64,000 bases of DNA from Vibrio ulleungensis. Its GTDB lineage: Bacteria > Pseudomonadota > Gammaproteobacteria > Enterobacterales > Vibrionaceae. The stretch covers positions 81,552 through 145,551 of the forward strand of contig NZ_JAFEUM010000008.1 of the NCBI RefSeq assembly GCF_016900875.1. The letters run 5' to 3'. Both the position numbers and the translations under genes were made by a program. The notes beneath the pieces were generated by a model. It saw only the letters and a program-made list of their open reading frames with translations. It was not told the DNA's origin and made no database searches. Below, piece by piece: positions 40,858 to 50,259 of the stretch (positions are counted from its first letter, which is position 1; each line of letters begins with the position of its first letter).

Positions 40858-41646
40858 ATGATCCATCCATCAGCAAGCGTTCACCCTTCAGCGGTGATTG
40901 AAGGCGATGTCACTCTAGAAGCTAACGTTACTGTTGGTCCATTTACCTACATCTCGGGCAATATTGTCATTGGTGAAGGTACAGAAGTGATGTCTCACGT
41001 GGTAATCAAAGGCCACACTATTATTGGTAAAGAGAACCGTATTTTCCCACAGGCTGTGATTGGTGAAGAAAACCAAGATAAAAAATACGGTGGCGAAGAT
41101 ACGAAAGTGATCATCGGTGATCGCAATGTCATTCGGGAAAGTGCGCAGATTCACCGCGGCACCACGCAAGACAAGTATGAAACAGTGATTGGCAATGACA
41201 ATCTATTGTGTGTAAACGCCCATATCGCTCACGATGTGATTGTGGGTAACCATACTCACATAGGTAATAACGCAATACTGGGCGGCCACGTGACCGTTGG
41301 CGATTACGCAGGGGTAATGGCGCTGTCGGCGATCCACCCATTTTGTACCGTTGGTGCCTACGCGTATGTTGGCGGGTGCAGCGCGGTTGTACAAGACGTT
41401 CCACCGTACGTATTGGCGCAAGGTAACCACGCGACTCCGTTTGGACTTAATAAAGTGGGTTTACAACGTAATGGGTTTGAAAAAGCCGAGATTCGTACGT
41501 TGTTTAAAGCGTACAAAGAGATTTACCGCTCAGGAAACACCTTGACAGAAACTCGCCCAGTGTTGATTGAGATGGCTAAAGAGACACCATCGGTACAGAG
41601 ATTTATTGATATGCTCGACACAACTGAACGTGGCATTATTCGTTAA
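40858..41646 (+). CDS. lpxA: UDP-N-acetylglucosamine O-acyltransferase
   Basis: LpxA transfers a hydroxyacyl chain from ACP to UDP-GlcNAc, the first step of lipid A. The 262-residue protein is a left-handed beta-helix with regular hexapeptide repeats (VHPSAVIEGDVTLEANVTVG onward). The catalytic histidine is in NAHIAHDVIVGNHTHIGNN, with HPFCTVGAYAYVGGCSAVVQ and AQGNHATPFGLN downstream. The helical C-terminal domain is normal. A terminator lies between lpxA and lpxB. Confidence 0.96.
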   Translation: MIHPSASVHPSAVIEGDVTLEANVTVGPFTYISGNIVIGEGTEVMSHVVIKGHTIIGKENRIFPQAVIGEENQDKKYGGEDTKVIIGDRNVIRESAQIHRGTTQDKYETVIGNDNLLCVNAHIAHDVIVGNHTHIGNNAILGGHVTVGDYAGVMALSAIHPFCTVGAYAYVGGCSAVVQDVPPYVLAQGNHATPFGLNKVGLQRNGFEKAEIRTLFKAYKEIYRSGNTLTETRPVLIEMAKETPSVQRFIDMLDTTERGIIR

Positions 41647-41668
41647 TAGTTGGGAATTGAGTTAAGCT

Positions 41669-41696
41669 AAAAAGATCGCTTTAATGCGATCTTTTT
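41669..41696 (+). terminator. Terminator between lpxA and lpxB
   Basis: Perfect 11 bp stem AAAAAGATCGC / GCGATCTTTTT with a 6-base loop, 22 bp after lpxA and 24 bp before lpxB. Confidence 0.88.
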
Positions 41697-41720
41697 GTCG
41701 TTAATTAGGTAGCATTTTTC

Positions 41721-42887
41721 ATGGAAACAGGTCAACAAACATCGCCACTTAGAATTGGTATCGTCGCAGGCGAGCTTTCTGGTGATACGTTAGGCGAAGG
41801 TTTTATCAAGGCTATTTTGGCTGAGCATCCCTATGCCGAGTTCGTCGGTATCGGTGGGCCAAAGATGAACGCATTGGGTTGTCGCTCTCTGTTTGATATG
41901 GAAGAGCTATCGGTGATGGGGTTGGTCGAAGTATTAGGCCGCCTCCCTCGACTTCTAAAAGTCAAAAAAGGGTTAGTCGATGAGTTTATTGCTAATCCGC
42001 CCGACGTGTTTGTTGGTATTGATGCACCAGACTTTAATCTGCGTTTAGAGCGCGATCTTAAAGATGCAGGGGTTAAGACGGTTCACTATGTAAGTCCTTC
42101 AGTCTGGGCGTGGCGACAAGGGCGTATCCACGGGATTGCTAAAGCAACCAATTTGGTGCTGGCTTTGCTCCCGTTCGAAAAGGCTTTTTACGACAAGTTT
42201 GATGTGCCTTGTGAGTTTGTGGGGCACACTTTGGCAGACGCCATTCCAATGCACTCGGATAAACAAGCCGCGCGTGTAAAGTTAGGCCTAGACAGTGAAA
42301 AACGCTACCTTGCGGTGTTACCTGGTAGCCGCGGCGCCGAGCTCGAGAAGTTGTGCGAACCCTTTATTAAAACCTGCCAAAAATTACACGCCGATGATCC
42401 AGAACTGGGCTTTGTCGTGGCACTGGTCAATGATAAAAGGCGTCAGCAGTTTGAGAAAGCGTGGCAAGAATTTGCACCAGAGCTTGAGTTTACGCTGGTT
42501 AATGACACAGCTACCGATGTTATGACCGCAAGTGATGTGGTGATGCTAGCCTCTGGCACAGTGGCGTTAGAGTGCATGTTAATAAAACGTCCGATGGTTG
42601 TTGGCTATATTGTTAATCCAGTCACCGCGTGGTTGCTTAAGCGTTTAGTTAAAAGTAAGTTTGTGTCGCTACCCAATATTTTATCCGATCGAGAGTTGGT
42701 AAAAGAGTATTTACTGGAAGAGTGTAACCCCGATAACCTCAGCGCAGAAGTCACTCGACTACTGGGTGATGAGTCGAAACCTATGGTCGAAGAGTTCACG
42801 AGGTTGCATCACATGATTCGTAAAGATGCCGATGTGCAATCGGCGCAAGCTGTTTTAAGGCTGATCGATAGAGAGAATAAGTCATGA
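41721..42887 (+). CDS. lpxB: Lipid-A-disaccharide synthase
   Basis: LpxB joins UDP-diacylglucosamine and lipid X to the lipid A disaccharide at the inner membrane. The 388-residue GT-B glycosyltransferase shows RIGIVAGELSGDTLGEG, VGIDAPDFNLRLE, HYVSPSVWAWRQGRI, LLPFEKAFYDKF, CEFVGHTLAD, VLPGSRGAE and MLASGTVALECML. It overlaps rnhB by four bases (ATGA), so the two are coupled. Together with LpxA, LpxD and GmhA the window holds much of endotoxin assembly. Confidence 0.96.
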   Translation: METGQQTSPLRIGIVAGELSGDTLGEGFIKAILAEHPYAEFVGIGGPKMNALGCRSLFDMEELSVMGLVEVLGRLPRLLKVKKGLVDEFIANPPDVFVGIDAPDFNLRLERDLKDAGVKTVHYVSPSVWAWRQGRIHGIAKATNLVLALLPFEKAFYDKFDVPCEFVGHTLADAIPMHSDKQAARVKLGLDSEKRYLAVLPGSRGAELEKLCEPFIKTCQKLHADDPELGFVVALVNDKRRQQFEKAWQEFAPELEFTLVNDTATDVMTASDVVMLASGTVALECMLIKRPMVVGYIVNPVTAWLLKRLVKSKFVSLPNILSDRELVKEYLLEECNPDNLSAEVTRLLGDESKPMVEEFTRLHHMIRKDADVQSAQAVLRLIDRENKS

Positions 42888-43501
42888 GCAAAGCTGTAGA
42901 GCTCGAGCCGTTTGAATACCCTAGTGGGTATACTTTCATTGCTGGCGTTGATGAAGTGGGCAGGGGGCCGCTTGTTGGCGATGTGGTGACCGCTGCGGTA
43001 ATTTTAGATCCTAACAACCCCATTCCAGGGCTGACAGACTCTAAAAAACTGAGTGAGAAAAAACGGTTAGCCTTAGAGCCGTTAATTAAAGAACGAGCGC
43101 TGGCGTGGTGTATCGGTCGATGCACCCCACAAGAAATTGACCAGCTTAATATCCTACAAGCTACCATGGTCGCAATGCAGCGCGCGATCAATGGACTTTC
43201 TACTACTCCAAATCTTGCGTTAATTGACGGCAATCGTACCCCCGAATTAACCATGGACGCTATTGCTGTGGTCAAAGGAGACTTGCGAGTCCCTGAAATC
43301 AGCGCCGCCTCTATTATAGCTAAGGTGGCCCGTGATAATGACATGCAAGAGCTTGATAAGCAGTATCCTCAGTTTGGCTTTGCCCAGCACAAAGGGTATC
43401 CGACAAAAGCGCATTTCGCCGCAATCGAAGAGTTTGGTGTGATTGAGCAGTATCGAAAGAGTTTTAAACCGGTGAAGCGCGTTTTAGGAATTGAGGACTG
43501 A
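42884..43501 (+). CDS. rnhB: Ribonuclease HII
   Basis: RNase HII cuts RNA in DNA hybrids, including single misincorporated ribonucleotides. The 205-residue protein has the first catalytic pair in IAGVDEVGRGPLVGDVV, LTDSKKLSEKKR, the third aspartate in LALIDGNRTP, and AASIIAKVARDNDM with the fourth. Its ATG lies within the last codons of lpxB. RNase HI (rnhA) is at 54.3 kb in the same window. Confidence 0.95.
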   Translation: MSKAVELEPFEYPSGYTFIAGVDEVGRGPLVGDVVTAAVILDPNNPIPGLTDSKKLSEKKRLALEPLIKERALAWCIGRCTPQEIDQLNILQATMVAMQRAINGLSTTPNLALIDGNRTPELTMDAIAVVKGDLRVPEISAASIIAKVARDNDMQELDKQYPQFGFAQHKGYPTKAHFAAIEEFGVIEQYRKSFKPVKRVLGIED

Positions 43502-43508
43502 ATCAGTA

Positions 43509-46500
43509 ATGTCTAACCCGAAGTTTGTTCACTTAAGAATTCACAGTGATTTTTCAATGATTGATGGCGTGTCAAAAGTACCGCCTATTGTTAAAAAAGT
43601 CGCTGAATTGGGTATGCCAGCAATGGCATTAACCGACTTTACCAATTTATGTGGATTGGTGAAGTACTACAACGCTGCGCACAACAACGGCATTAAGCCG
43701 ATTATTGGTGCTGACTTCCTGATGCAGTCCGACGAGTTGGGTGACGAACTGACTCACATCACTGTGCTTGCGTCTGACAATAAGGGCTACAACAACCTCA
43801 CATTGCTCATTTCTGAGGCGTATTTACGTGGTCATGTTCAGCATAGCCCTGTCATAGACAAAGAGTGGCTTGCCAAATATAACCAGGGCCTTATCGTTCT
43901 TTCTGGTGCCAAAGACGGTGAAGTTGGTAAAGCACTATTAAAAGGGAACTCAGATTTAGCGAACCAATGCGTCGATTTCTATCAGCAACATTTTGCCGAT
44001 CGCTTTTATTTGGAACTGACCCGTACGGGTAGGGCAGACGAAGAGAGTTATTTACACTTTGCTCTTGAATTGGCTGCAGAGCGCGACTTGCCAGTTGTCG
44101 CGACCAACCAAGTGGTCTTTTTATCGACCGACGATTTCGACGCTCATGAAATCCGTGTAGCGATCCATGATGGATATACACTCGAAGACCCACGTCGACC
44201 AAAACTCTACAGCAATCAGCAATATCTGCGTTCTGAAGACGAGATGGTGGAGCTGTTTCAAGACATTCCAGAAGCTTTGCAAAACTCGGTAGAAATTGCC
44301 AAACGTTGCAACGTGACAGTACGTCTGAACGAGTATTTCTTACCCAACTTCCCAACAGAAGGGATGAAGATTGAAGACTTTTTGGTTAAAAAGTCTCAAG
44401 AAGGCTTGGAGCGACGTCTGGCGTTTTTATTCCCCGATGAAGAGGTGCGAGCCAAGCGTCGACCTGAATACGATGAACGCCTAGAGATCGAGCTTAAAGT
44501 TATCAATGACATGGGCTTCCCGGGTTACTTCTTGATCGTTATGGAGTTTATCCAATGGTCAAAAGACAACGCAGTGCCAGTAGGTCCTGGGCGCGGTTCG
44601 GGTGCGGGTTCATTAGTTGCCTATGCACTGGATATTACCGACCTTGACCCATTGGAATACGATCTGCTTTTTGAGCGATTCTTAAACCCTGAGCGTGTAT
44701 CGATGCCCGATTTCGATGTCGATTTTTGCATGGATAAACGCGACCAGGTGATCGATCACGTTGCCGAGATGTATGGCCGTGATGCTGTATCGCAAATCAT
44801 AACCTTTGGTACGATGGCGGCCAAAGCGGTAATTCGAGACGTAGGCCGTGTGCTGGGGCACCCTTACGGCTTTGTAGACCGTATTTCAAAGCTCATCCCA
44901 CCCGATCCTGGTATGACGCTAGCAAAAGCGTTTGACGCAGAGCCACAACTTCCTGAAATTTATGAAGCCGATGATGAAGTTCGTGATCTCATTGATATGT
45001 GTCGAAAGCTGGAAGGCTGTACACGTAATGCGGGTAAGCACGCCGGCGGGGTCGTAATCTCACCCACGACGATCACCGATTTTGCTCCTATCTACGCCGA
45101 TGCGGATGGCAACTTTCCTGTCACTCAGTTTGATAAAAACGATGTTGAAACCGCAGGATTGGTTAAGTTCGACTTCTTGGGGCTTCGGACGCTAACTATT
45201 ATCGATTGGGCATTAGGGCTCATTAACCCTCGTTTAGAAAAACAAGGTAAAGAGTCGGTTCGAATCGAATCGATCAACCTAATCGATCCGCCGTCATTTA
45301 CAACCCTTAAGAACTCGGAAACAACTGCGGTATTCCAGCTTGAATCTCGTGGTATGAAAGACCTTATTAAACGTCTTCAGCCAGACTGTTTTGAGGACAT
45401 TATCGCATTGGTTGCGCTGTTTAGACCGGGCCCATTACAATCAGGCATGGTAGACAACTTTATCGACCGGAAGCACGGTCGAGAAGCCATTTCCTATCCG
45501 GACGAAAAGTGGCAGCACGACTCGCTGAAGGAAATTCTAGAGCCAACTTATGGCATCATCCTGTATCAAGAGCAGGTAATGCAAATAGCACAGGTTCTCG
45601 CAGGCTACACCCTTGGCGGCGCTGATATGCTGCGTCGTGCGATGGGTAAGAAGAAGCCTGAAGAGATGGCCAAGCAGCGCAGTATTTTCCGTGAAGGCGC
45701 CGAAAATAACGGAGTTGATGGCGAACTGGCAATGAAAATCTTCGATCTGGTGGAAAAGTTTGCCGGATACGGATTTAACAAATCGCACTCAGCAGCCTAT
45801 GCGCTTGTCTCTTACCAGACACTGTGGCTCAAAACGCACTACCCGGCAGAATTCATGGCTGCGGTAATGACCGCCGATATGGATAACACCGAAAAAGTGG
45901 TCGGGTTGGTGGACGAATGTCACCGGATGAAACTTAAGGTACTGCCACCGGACATTAACGCTGGCTTATATCGCTTTAACGTGGATGAAGAAGGGGCCAT
46001 TGTATACGGCATTGGTGCGATCAAAGGGGTAGGTGAAGGCCCGATTGAAAACATCATTGAAGCTCGAGACAAAGACGGCTACTTTAAAGATCTCTTCGAT
46101 TTTTGTGCGCGAATAGACACCAAAAAAGTAAATAAGCGCGTTATCGAAAAACTTATCCAAGCTGGTGCACTGGACCGCTTAGGGCCACACCGCGCTGCGA
46201 TGATGGCGTCGGTTGACGATGCTGTTAAGGCTGCAGGCCAACATCACCAAGCAGAAGCTTTTGGTCAGGCGGATATGTTTGGCGTATTAACCGATACTCA
46301 CTCGGAAGTTGAACAAAAATATACGCAAGCGGATCCTTGGCCTGAAAAGGTATGGCTTGAGGGCGAGAGGGAGACGTTAGGGCTATATTTAACGGGTCAC
46401 CCGATCAATGCCTATTTGAAAGAATTAACCAAATACACCAGTTGTCGCTTGAATGCAGCCACTCCAACGCGGCGCGATCAGAGTGTTACCCTAGCCGGTC

Positions 46501-46988
46501 TGGTGATCGCTGCCAAAGTGATGACGACCAAGCGAGGCAATCGAATTGGGATCTTGACCCTAGATGATCGCTCCGGAAGAATGGAAGTTATGCTATTCTC
46601 TGATGCATTAGATAAATACGCTGAACTTCTCGAAAAAGACAAAATATTGGTGGTATCGGGACAGGTCAGCTTTGATGATTTTAACGGTGGCCTTAAAATG
46701 TCCGCCCGCGAAGTCATGGACTTAGGTCAAGCAAGAGAGAAATTTGCCCGTGGCCTATCGGTATCGATTCAAGAGTCGCAAATTGATCAACGATTCTTTG
46801 AACGCTTTACTCAGGTATTAGAGCCCCACCGTGGCGGTGTGGTGCCAATACATGTTTACTACCAACGGCAAGAGGCTAGAGCCAAATTGTCGTTAGGGGT
46901 AGAATGGCGGGTAACGCCAAACGATGACTTAATAGACGAATTGCAACAGCTGCTGGGTAAACACCAAGTTGAGCTGGAATTTAACTGA
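43509..46988 (+). CDS. dnaE: DNA polymerase III alpha subunit
   Basis: DnaE is the catalytic subunit of the replicative polymerase. The 1159-residue protein has an N-terminal PHP domain (FVHLRIHSDFSMIDG), the palm with PVGPGRGSGAGSLVAYAL and catalytic aspartates in PDFDVDFCMDKR, and the fingers with GCTRNAGKHAGGVVIS. LYQEQVMQIAQVLAGY, the helix-hairpin-helix and the C-terminal OB fold (about 990-1075) follow. I chose MSNPKFVHL as start; six more upstream codons overlap the end of rnhB. DnaQ, its proofreading partner, is at 54.9 kb. Confidence 0.97.
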   Translation: MSNPKFVHLRIHSDFSMIDGVSKVPPIVKKVAELGMPAMALTDFTNLCGLVKYYNAAHNNGIKPIIGADFLMQSDELGDELTHITVLASDNKGYNNLTLLISEAYLRGHVQHSPVIDKEWLAKYNQGLIVLSGAKDGEVGKALLKGNSDLANQCVDFYQQHFADRFYLELTRTGRADEESYLHFALELAAERDLPVVATNQVVFLSTDDFDAHEIRVAIHDGYTLEDPRRPKLYSNQQYLRSEDEMVELFQDIPEALQNSVEIAKRCNVTVRLNEYFLPNFPTEGMKIEDFLVKKSQEGLERRLAFLFPDEEVRAKRRPEYDERLEIELKVINDMGFPGYFLIVMEFIQWSKDNAVPVGPGRGSGAGSLVAYALDITDLDPLEYDLLFERFLNPERVSMPDFDVDFCMDKRDQVIDHVAEMYGRDAVSQIITFGTMAAKAVIRDVGRVLGHPYGFVDRISKLIPPDPGMTLAKAFDAEPQLPEIYEADDEVRDLIDMCRKLEGCTRNAGKHAGGVVISPTTITDFAPIYADADGNFPVTQFDKNDVETAGLVKFDFLGLRTLTIIDWALGLINPRLEKQGKESVRIESINLIDPPSFTTLKNSETTAVFQLESRGMKDLIKRLQPDCFEDIIALVALFRPGPLQSGMVDNFIDRKHGREAISYPDEKWQHDSLKEILEPTYGIILYQEQVMQIAQVLAGYTLGGADMLRRAMGKKKPEEMAKQRSIFREGAENNGVDGELAMKIFDLVEKFAGYGFNKSHSAAYALVSYQTLWLKTHYPAEFMAAVMTADMDNTEKVVGLVDECHRMKLKVLPPDINAGLYRFNVDEEGAIVYGIGAIKGVGEGPIENIIEARDKDGYFKDLFDFCARIDTKKVNKRVIEKLIQAGALDRLGPHRAAMMASVDDAVKAAGQHHQAEAFGQADMFGVLTDTHSEVEQKYTQADPWPEKVWLEGERETLGLYLTGHPINAYLKELTKYTSCRLNAATPTRRDQSVTLAGLVIAAKVMTTKRGNRIGILTLDDRSGRMEVMLFSDALDKYAELLEKDKILVVSGQVSFDDFNGGLKMSAREVMDLGQAREKFARGLSVSIQESQIDQRFFERFTQVLEPHRGGVVPIHVYYQRQEARAKLSLGVEWRVTPNDDLIDELQQLLGKHQVELEFN

Positions 46989-47029
46989 TCTTTGGCTTAA
47001 TGCCAAAGCTGATAAGTAAGGATCCCTAG

Positions 47030-47989
47030 ATGAGTTTAAACTTTCTAGAGTTTGAAAAACCGATTGAAGAATTGGAAGCAAAAATAGAAGCCCTACGCGA
47101 TGTTTCAAGCCGTGGTGTTGAAGACGGTGTTGATCTGGACAAAGAGATCAAACAACTCGAGAAGAAAAGTTTAGAGCTTAAAAAGAAAATTTTTGGCGAT
47201 TTAGGTGCATGGCAAGTTGCGCAGCTGGCTCGCCACCCGCAACGTCCTTATACACTGGATTACTTGGACCTCATCTTTACTGAGTTTGATGAGCTCGCAG
47301 GTGATCGTGCATTTGCTGACGACAAGTCTATTGTTGCAGGAATGGCACGACTAGAAGGTCGACCAGTGATGGTGATTGGCCATCAAAAAGGCCGTGATAC
47401 CAAAGATAAAGTGAAGCGTAACTTTGGTAGTCCAAAACCTGAAGGCTACCGTAAAGCGTTGCGCTTAATGAAAATGGCTGAGCGTTTTAACATGCCAATT
47501 ATTACCTTTATCGATACTGCGGGTGCTTATCCAGGCGTTGGCGCAGAAGAGCGTGGCCAGTCAGAAGCAATCGCAACCAACCTAAAAGTAATGGCGGGTC
47601 TGAAAGTGCCGGTTATTTGTAACGTGGTCGGTGAAGGCGGGTCTGGTGGTGCATTGGCTATCGGTGTAGGTGACTACGTCAATATGCTGCAGTATTCAAC
47701 GTACTCGGTAATTTCACCAGAAGGGTGCGCATCCATCTTATGGCGTGATTCAGCTAAAGCTCCGCAAGCTGCTGAAGCAATGGGTCTAGTCGCTTCGAAG
47801 CTGAAAGAGCTAGAGTTGATTGATGCGGTGATTGAAGAGCCGCTGGGTGGCGCGCATCGTGATTACCCTGCGGTTGCAGAAAATATTAAGCAGACGCTGC
47901 TGAAGCAACTTGAAGACCTCGATGGTCTTGACGTTGAGCAGTTACAAGATCGTCGTTATCAGCGATTGATGAACTACGGTTACTGTTAA
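47030..47989 (+). CDS. accA: Acetyl-CoA carboxylase carboxyltransferase alpha subunit
   Basis: AccA, with AccD, transfers the carboxyl group from biotin to acetyl-CoA, giving malonyl-CoA for fatty-acid synthesis. The 319-residue protein (same length as E. coli) has the N-terminal helical segment NFLEFEKPIEELEAKIEAL. The crotonase-fold core follows, with RPYTLDYLDLIF, GHQKGRDTKDKVKRNFGSP, DTAGAYPGVGAEERGQSEAI, EGGSGGALAIGVGD and SPEGCASILWRD. It follows dnaE by 41 bp, the usual order, and a terminator lies 20 bp after it. Confidence 0.97.
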   Translation: MSLNFLEFEKPIEELEAKIEALRDVSSRGVEDGVDLDKEIKQLEKKSLELKKKIFGDLGAWQVAQLARHPQRPYTLDYLDLIFTEFDELAGDRAFADDKSIVAGMARLEGRPVMVIGHQKGRDTKDKVKRNFGSPKPEGYRKALRLMKMAERFNMPIITFIDTAGAYPGVGAEERGQSEAIATNLKVMAGLKVPVICNVVGEGGSGGALAIGVGDYVNMLQYSTYSVISPEGCASILWRDSAKAPQAAEAMGLVASKLKELELIDAVIEEPLGGAHRDYPAVAENIKQTLLKQLEDLDGLDVEQLQDRRYQRLMNYGYC

Positions 47990-48009
47990 TCGATAGCAAC
48001 ACCTTATAG

Positions 48010-48034
48010 AGCGAGCTTATTAGCTCGCTTTTTT
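48010..48034 (+). terminator. Terminator after accA
   Basis: Perfect 8 bp stem AGCGAGCT / AGCTCGCT with a 4-base loop and TTTTT. It ends only 19 bp before the tilS start. Confidence 0.88.
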
Positions 48035-48053
48035 GTCATTGAAGAGGGACGAT

Positions 48054-49412
48054 TTGACACACTTGCTCTCAACGCTTGAGTCACAACTTGAACCATTTCG
48101 CGCATCGCACAACCGCCTTGTATTGGGGCTAAGTGGTGGCCTAGATTCTCGAGTTCTATTACAGTTGCTTGCGACGCTGCGTGATGTTCAGCGCCGTGAT
48201 AATGTGCTCCCTGTCTGGGAGATACAGGCAATACATGTGCATCATGGGCTCAGTGATAATGCAGATGTGTGGGCACAGCAATGTAAAGCGTGGTGCGAAG
48301 CGCTGTCGATAAAGTTTGTGTGCGAAAAAGTAACGGTGGAGACTGGTTCGCGGCTTAGCCTTGAGCAGCAAGCCAGAGAAGCTCGGTATCAGGCGTTGGC
48401 TCAGTACGTCGATAAACGAACACTATTACTGACCGGTCATCATGCAGATGACCAATTTGAAACCTTTTTATTGGCATTGAAACGAGGCAGTGGTCCAAAG
48501 GGATTGTCTTCAATGGCAGCGAGTCGTGCGTTTAATGATGGTGTACTGCTTCGTCCACTGCTGGGTTGCGATCGCAATGAACTGCGTGATTTTGCTACGT
48601 CGATTGAGTTAGAGTGGGTTGAAGACGAAAGCAATACCGATACTCGTTATGACCGTAACTTTCTACGTCAGGATATTATCCCAAGCATCAAGCAGCGTTG
48701 GCCACAAGTAACTCAGCAGGTTATTAAAAGTACAGCCCTTTGTGCCGAGCAAGAACAGCTGCTTACCGAGCTGCTCACACCCATCTATCAGCATTGTCTA
48801 CACAATGATGCGCTATTGATCGCTCCATTAGTTGAGCAGTCGCCATTGACGCAAAAACGCCTTGTACGAATGTGGTTTGCAGAGCGTGGGCGACTCATGC
48901 CTTCGCAAAAAATTCTCAAGCAGATTCTTAATCAAGTGTTGCATGCTCAGGCGGATGCGACTCCGATTGTCGAGCTCGACAATGGGCAGCTTCGCCGTTT
49001 TCAAAATTCCCTATATATTGTCGATAGCCTGCCCGAACTGTCTCATTGGCAGCAACCATTACCATTAGATACTTGGCTAGATCTTCCAGCACAACATGGG
49101 ACTATTGGGGTGTTCTCGGATGATACCCACATCCAAGACAACTGTTTTTGGGTGGGCAATATTAGTGATAGTCCTGATCTGAGTGGATTAACTGTGTCGT
49201 ATAACTCTACAGGGCTTAATGCTAAGCCTGTTGGACGAAGTGGTTCACGCAAACTTAAAAAGCTCTGGCAAGAGTACTCTGTCCCACCATGGTTGCGACA
49301 GCAATACCCTATTGTATTGCAGCAACAATCCGTCATTGCCGTTGCAGGGCTGTTTACGGATCAGCGATTTTGTGGCACGGGTTACAAAGTTATGTGGAAA
49401 AAAGAGCACTAG
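48054..49412 (+). CDS. tilS: tRNA(Ile)-lysidine synthase
   Basis: TilS attaches lysine to C34 of the tRNA-Ile with anticodon CAU, changing both its codon and its amino-acid identity. The 452-residue protein has the PP-loop LGLSGGLDSRVLL, HVHHGLSDNAD, LTGHHADDQFETFLLALKRG and EDESNTDTRYDRNFLR, plus the C-terminal domains with GRSGSRKLKKLWQEYSVPPW. I chose a TTG at 48054, five bases after AGAGGG. The upstream TTG at 48033 lies in the terminator T tract. Confidence 0.94.
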   Translation: MTHLLSTLESQLEPFRASHNRLVLGLSGGLDSRVLLQLLATLRDVQRRDNVLPVWEIQAIHVHHGLSDNADVWAQQCKAWCEALSIKFVCEKVTVETGSRLSLEQQAREARYQALAQYVDKRTLLLTGHHADDQFETFLLALKRGSGPKGLSSMAASRAFNDGVLLRPLLGCDRNELRDFATSIELEWVEDESNTDTRYDRNFLRQDIIPSIKQRWPQVTQQVIKSTALCAEQEQLLTELLTPIYQHCLHNDALLIAPLVEQSPLTQKRLVRMWFAERGRLMPSQKILKQILNQVLHAQADATPIVELDNGQLRRFQNSLYIVDSLPELSHWQQPLPLDTWLDLPAQHGTIGVFSDDTHIQDNCFWVGNISDSPDLSGLTVSYNSTGLNAKPVGRSGSRKLKKLWQEYSVPPWLRQQYPIVLQQQSVIAVAGLFTDQRFCGTGYKVMWKKEH

Positions 49413-49469
49413 TCGTGGCACACTATCGTGTAATAATTATTCTAAAAGACATCTAAAGGTATGGAAGCT

Positions 49470-49778
49470 ATGAAAAAGTTATTAGTTATTGCAGCGACTT
49501 TAGCGCTCACTTCACAAGTGACGTTTGCCGCAGATATTGAGGCAGGGAAAGCCAAATCAGCGATTTGCGCTGCCTGTCACGGCGCTGATGGTATTGCACT
49601 CATTGCCGGTTACCCAAATATTAAAGGTCAAAATGAGGCCTATCTTGTTTCTTCTCTCAAAGCCTACAAACAGAAGCAGCGCACAGGTGGATTGGCCGCA
49701 GTTATGCAGGCGCAAGCGTCGTTGCTAAACGATACAGACATTGAAAACTTGGCGGCGTACTACGCAAGCCTTAAATAA
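49470..49778 (+). CDS. Small periplasmic class I cytochrome c
   Basis: The 102-residue precursor has a signal peptide (MKKLLVIAATLALTSQVTFA), then DIEAGKAKSAICAACHGADG with one CxxCH haem site. A likely axial methionine follows in LAAVMQAQAS, and the helical end is IENLAAYYASLK. It resembles the cytochrome c553/c5-type electron carriers. The exact partner is not evident from context. An ATG three codons upstream (49461) is directly against the Shine-Dalgarno and less likely. It sits between tilS and glnB. Confidence 0.9.
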   Translation: MKKLLVIAATLALTSQVTFAADIEAGKAKSAICAACHGADGIALIAGYPNIKGQNEAYLVSSLKAYKQKQRTGGLAAVMQAQASLLNDTDIENLAAYYASLK

Positions 49779-49796
49779 CCATTAGACGAGTAACCA

Positions 49797-50135
49797 ATGA
49801 AAAAAATTGAAGCGATTATAAAGCCATTTAAGCTTGACGATGTACGCGAAGCTCTAGCTGAAGTAGGCATTACTGGTATGACTGTGACCGAAGTAAAAGG
49901 CTTTGGACGTCAAAAAGGGCACACCGAACTGTACCGCGGCGCAGAGTACATGGTGGACTTTTTGCCTAAAGTGAAGCTTGAAATTGTTGTGAACCAAGAC
50001 TCAGTTGAGCAGTGTGTCGATACTATTATTGAAACGGCTCAAACCGGTAAGATTGGTGATGGTAAAATTTTCGTAACAGACGTCGAACGTGTTGTTCGTA
50101 TTCGTACTGGCGAAGAAGACGAAGAAGCCATCTAA
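49797..50135 (+). CDS. glnB: Nitrogen regulatory protein PII
   Basis: GlnB binds ATP, ADP and 2-oxoglutarate and is uridylylated by GlnD to control NtrB and glutamine synthetase adenylylation. The 112-residue protein matches the family end to end: MKKIEAIIKPFKLDDVREAL, the T-loop with the uridylylated tyrosine at residue 51 (RGAEYMVDFLPK), and the GKIGDGKIFV turn. It lies 18 bp after the cytochrome gene and is followed by a long terminator hairpin. Its modifying enzyme is encoded at 23.2-25.9 kb. Confidence 0.96.
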   Translation: MKKIEAIIKPFKLDDVREALAEVGITGMTVTEVKGFGRQKGHTELYRGAEYMVDFLPKVKLEIVVNQDSVEQCVDTIIETAQTGKIGDGKIFVTDVERVVRIRTGEEDEEAI

Positions 50136-50178
50136 GCACATTCAATCGCTCCCTGCTTCTCTTCATTTGCAGGAATGA

Positions 50179-50226
50179 AAAAGATCATGCTATCAGCTAA
50201 TGCTAGAATAGCTTGGTCTTTTTTTT
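50179..50226 (+). terminator. Terminator after glnB
   Basis: 15 bp stem AAAAGATCATGCTAT / ATAGCTTGGTCTTTT (one mismatch, one G-U pair) with a 14-base loop and a long T run, 44 bp after glnB. Confidence 0.8.
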
Positions 50227-50259
50227 GCTCTAAATCCACCTCCATGCTTGGGGAAAACT

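Noticed and set aside
42796..43344. 182-codon minus-strand frame across lpxB/rnhB
   Set aside because: Shadow of the coding strand; the low-complexity Ser-rich translation is typical of antisense frames.
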